From: Vibrio pomeroyi
GTDB taxonomy: Bacteria; Pseudomonadota; Gammaproteobacteria; Enterobacterales; Vibrionaceae
Assembly (NCBI RefSeq): GCF_024347595.1
Contig: NZ_AP025507.1
Coordinates: forward strand, 744,001-808,000
Direction of reading: 5' to 3'
DNA: 64,000 nt
This document shows positions 62,839 to 64,000 of the stretch, one piece after another (positions within the stretch are counted from its first letter, which is position 1; each line of letters starts with the position of its first letter). The notes beneath the pieces are model-generated. The model saw only the letters and a program-made list of their open reading frames with translations. It was not told the DNA's origin and did no database searches. A program made the position numbers and the translations under genes.

Positions 62839-64000
62839 ATGCATTCAAAATTCTTACTCTCTTCTTGCTTACTAATGAGCGGACTGTCTCAAGCAGCCTC
62901 ATTGGAAGAGTCCGTGGCCTTTGCCATAGACTACAGCCCAGAGATATTGGCGCAGTACTCCCGATACCAGTCGGTGATAAGAGACGGTGACGCTGCAGGC
63001 GGTTTGTATATGCCGCAAGTTAATCTGTACGCGGCTGCAGGTTATGAAGAGACGCGTTATAACAGTGGTAGCAAACTTGACACTGATGACCGTGGACTAA
63101 CGCGAACAGAAATCGGCGTTAAAGTCTCCCAGTTACTATTCGATGGTTTTAAAACAACGTCGAACGTCGACCGACTAACATTTGAAGCTGAGGCTGAACG
63201 TTTAACCCTGATTTCACGTGCTGAAAATGTATCGTTAGATGTGGTGAGAAACTATCTCGATATCTTGAAAGCTGAGACGCTGCTTGAACTGTCCAAGCGT
63301 AATGTAAAAGAGCATCAAGAAATCTATCAAGACATCCAAGATAAAAAGAGTAAAGGCCTAAGTAGTAACTCGGATCTGGCTCAAATCTCTGCTCGTGTTG
63401 CGACGGCGCAATCTTCATTGATAGCTGCTCAGAACAACCTGTTTGATTTGCAAACTCAGTACCTACGTTTAGTGGGCAAGCCTGCTGTAAATTTGGTTTA
63501 TCCCCGTTTTGATTACGCTCTATTACCAAGCTCAGCACAGGTCGCACTTGAACAAGCTGTCGAGAATCACCCAGAAATCAAAGCCTCTTTGCTTGATATC
63601 GATGCCGCTCGGAAAGAGATGCGTAGAGAGAAAGGCGATTACTATCCAGAAGTAAAACTGGAACTTCATGCCAACAAAAATGACAACGTGTCTAACCCAC
63701 CGGGTGGTGTTGATGAAGACGCGAGAATCATGCTGACCATGGATTATGATCTGTTTAACGGCTTCTCTACTGACTCTCGTGTTGAATCGTCAGCATGGCG
63801 TGTTGAAGAGGCAAGAGCGATTCGCGTGAGAACCGAGCGTGAAGTGAAAGAGGGTACTCAACTTGCTTGGAACGCCTACAAAATGCTTGAACAACAAAAG
63901 TCTCTACTTCAACAGAACGTGGACGCGGCCAAAATTGCAGAACTGGGTTACATCCAACAATTTAATGTAGGTAGACGAAGCCTGTTGGATGTACTCGATG
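62839..64000 (+). CDS. TolC-family outer-membrane channel, cut by the window end
   Basis: The ATG at 62839 has AAGGA upstream, 34 bases after the fusion-protein stop. The first 387 codons are open to the window edge. A signal peptide ends near residue 20 (SQAA), and the rest is long alternating helices with an LFDGFKT segment and the later FNVGRRSLLDVLD, both typical of TolC-like proteins of type I systems. It completes the export channel for the giant protein. The C-terminus is missing only because the window ends. Confidence 0.9.
   Translation, partial: MHSKFLLSSCLLMSGLSQAASLEESVAFAIDYSPEILAQYSRYQSVIRDGDAAGGLYMPQVNLYAAAGYEETRYNSGSKLDTDDRGLTRTEIGVKVSQLLFDGFKTTSNVDRLTFEAEAERLTLISRAENVSLDVVRNYLDILKAETLLELSKRNVKEHQEIYQDIQDKKSKGLSSNSDLAQISARVATAQSSLIAAQNNLFDLQTQYLRLVGKPAVNLVYPRFDYALLPSSAQVALEQAVENHPEIKASLLDIDAARKEMRREKGDYYPEVKLELHANKNDNVSNPPGGVDEDARIMLTMDYDLFNGFSTDSRVESSAWRVEEARAIRVRTEREVKEGTQLAWNAYKMLEQQKSLLQQNVDAAKIAELGYIQQFNVGRRSLLDVLD

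Noticed and set aside
1..64000. Integron, prophage, CRISPR array or tRNA genes
   Set aside because: I looked for integrase, transposase, direct-repeat-spacer patterns and cloverleaf-like sequences and saw none.

Overview
The window reads as a stretch of Vibrio chromosome, most likely the second chromosome and possibly of the Splendidus clade. The strongest evidence is the heme-uptake block tonB-exbB-exbD-hutB-hutC-hutD divergent from hutW-hutX-hutZ, whose order matches the VCA0907-VCA0915 region of V. cholerae as I remember it. A giant type I secreted protein with a VC_A0849-type C-terminus, a parvulin, a CheV and many chemotaxis, porin and MFS genes fit the same picture. The species assignment is inference. 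I saw no rRNA, tRNA, insertion sequence, phage or CRISPR array.

Layout. 1-4.4 kb: a cupin-type regulator, an acyltransferase, a secreted protein built from exact 20-residue repeats, small conserved proteins (DUF1496, YfcZ-like) and a short TetR regulator. 4.7-12.5 kb: heme acquisition. The minus-strand operon supplies the TonB energiser and the inner-membrane heme ABC importer; the plus-strand operon supplies enzymes that open the heme ring and handle heme. A Fur-like palindrome sits between them. 12.6-18.4 kb: a divergent PduO-like cobalamin adenosyltransferase homologue, CheV, PpiC, a cytoplasmic alpha-amylase and a chemoreceptor carrying the amino-acid-binding dCache signature. 18.8-26.5 kb: a YjiH-type membrane protein, DUF1275, a GFA-family zinc protein, a stand-alone CBM48, an M23 endopeptidase and a GGDEF/EAL protein with a degenerate GGDEF. 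26.6-31.6 kb: two LysR/MFS pairs and a small acidic protein. 31.9-36.4 kb: a 44-residue gene with its own promoter and terminator, a two-domain glutaredoxin, an EamA transporter, a porin and an AstE-like zinc hydrolase. 36.7-40.7 kb: an scs-type thiol-redox operon. 41-49.9 kb: MscS channel, extended RecX, LuxR regulator, DUF3187 protein, second porin, an orphan 103-residue protein and an M3 peptidase.

50.1-64 kb is one type I secretion locus: a 3058-residue repeat protein, its ABC exporter, its membrane fusion protein and the start of its TolC-family outer-membrane protein, which runs off the window. The large protein has three Ig-like repeats, four repeats of about 143 residues and about ten units of about 130 residues. 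It has exactly four cysteines, all within 246 residues, and no canonical LapG cleavage site.

Most operons end in clear intrinsic terminators, and these are listed individually. Several gene starts were moved to internal ATG or GTG codons where a Shine-Dalgarno sequence decided the choice.
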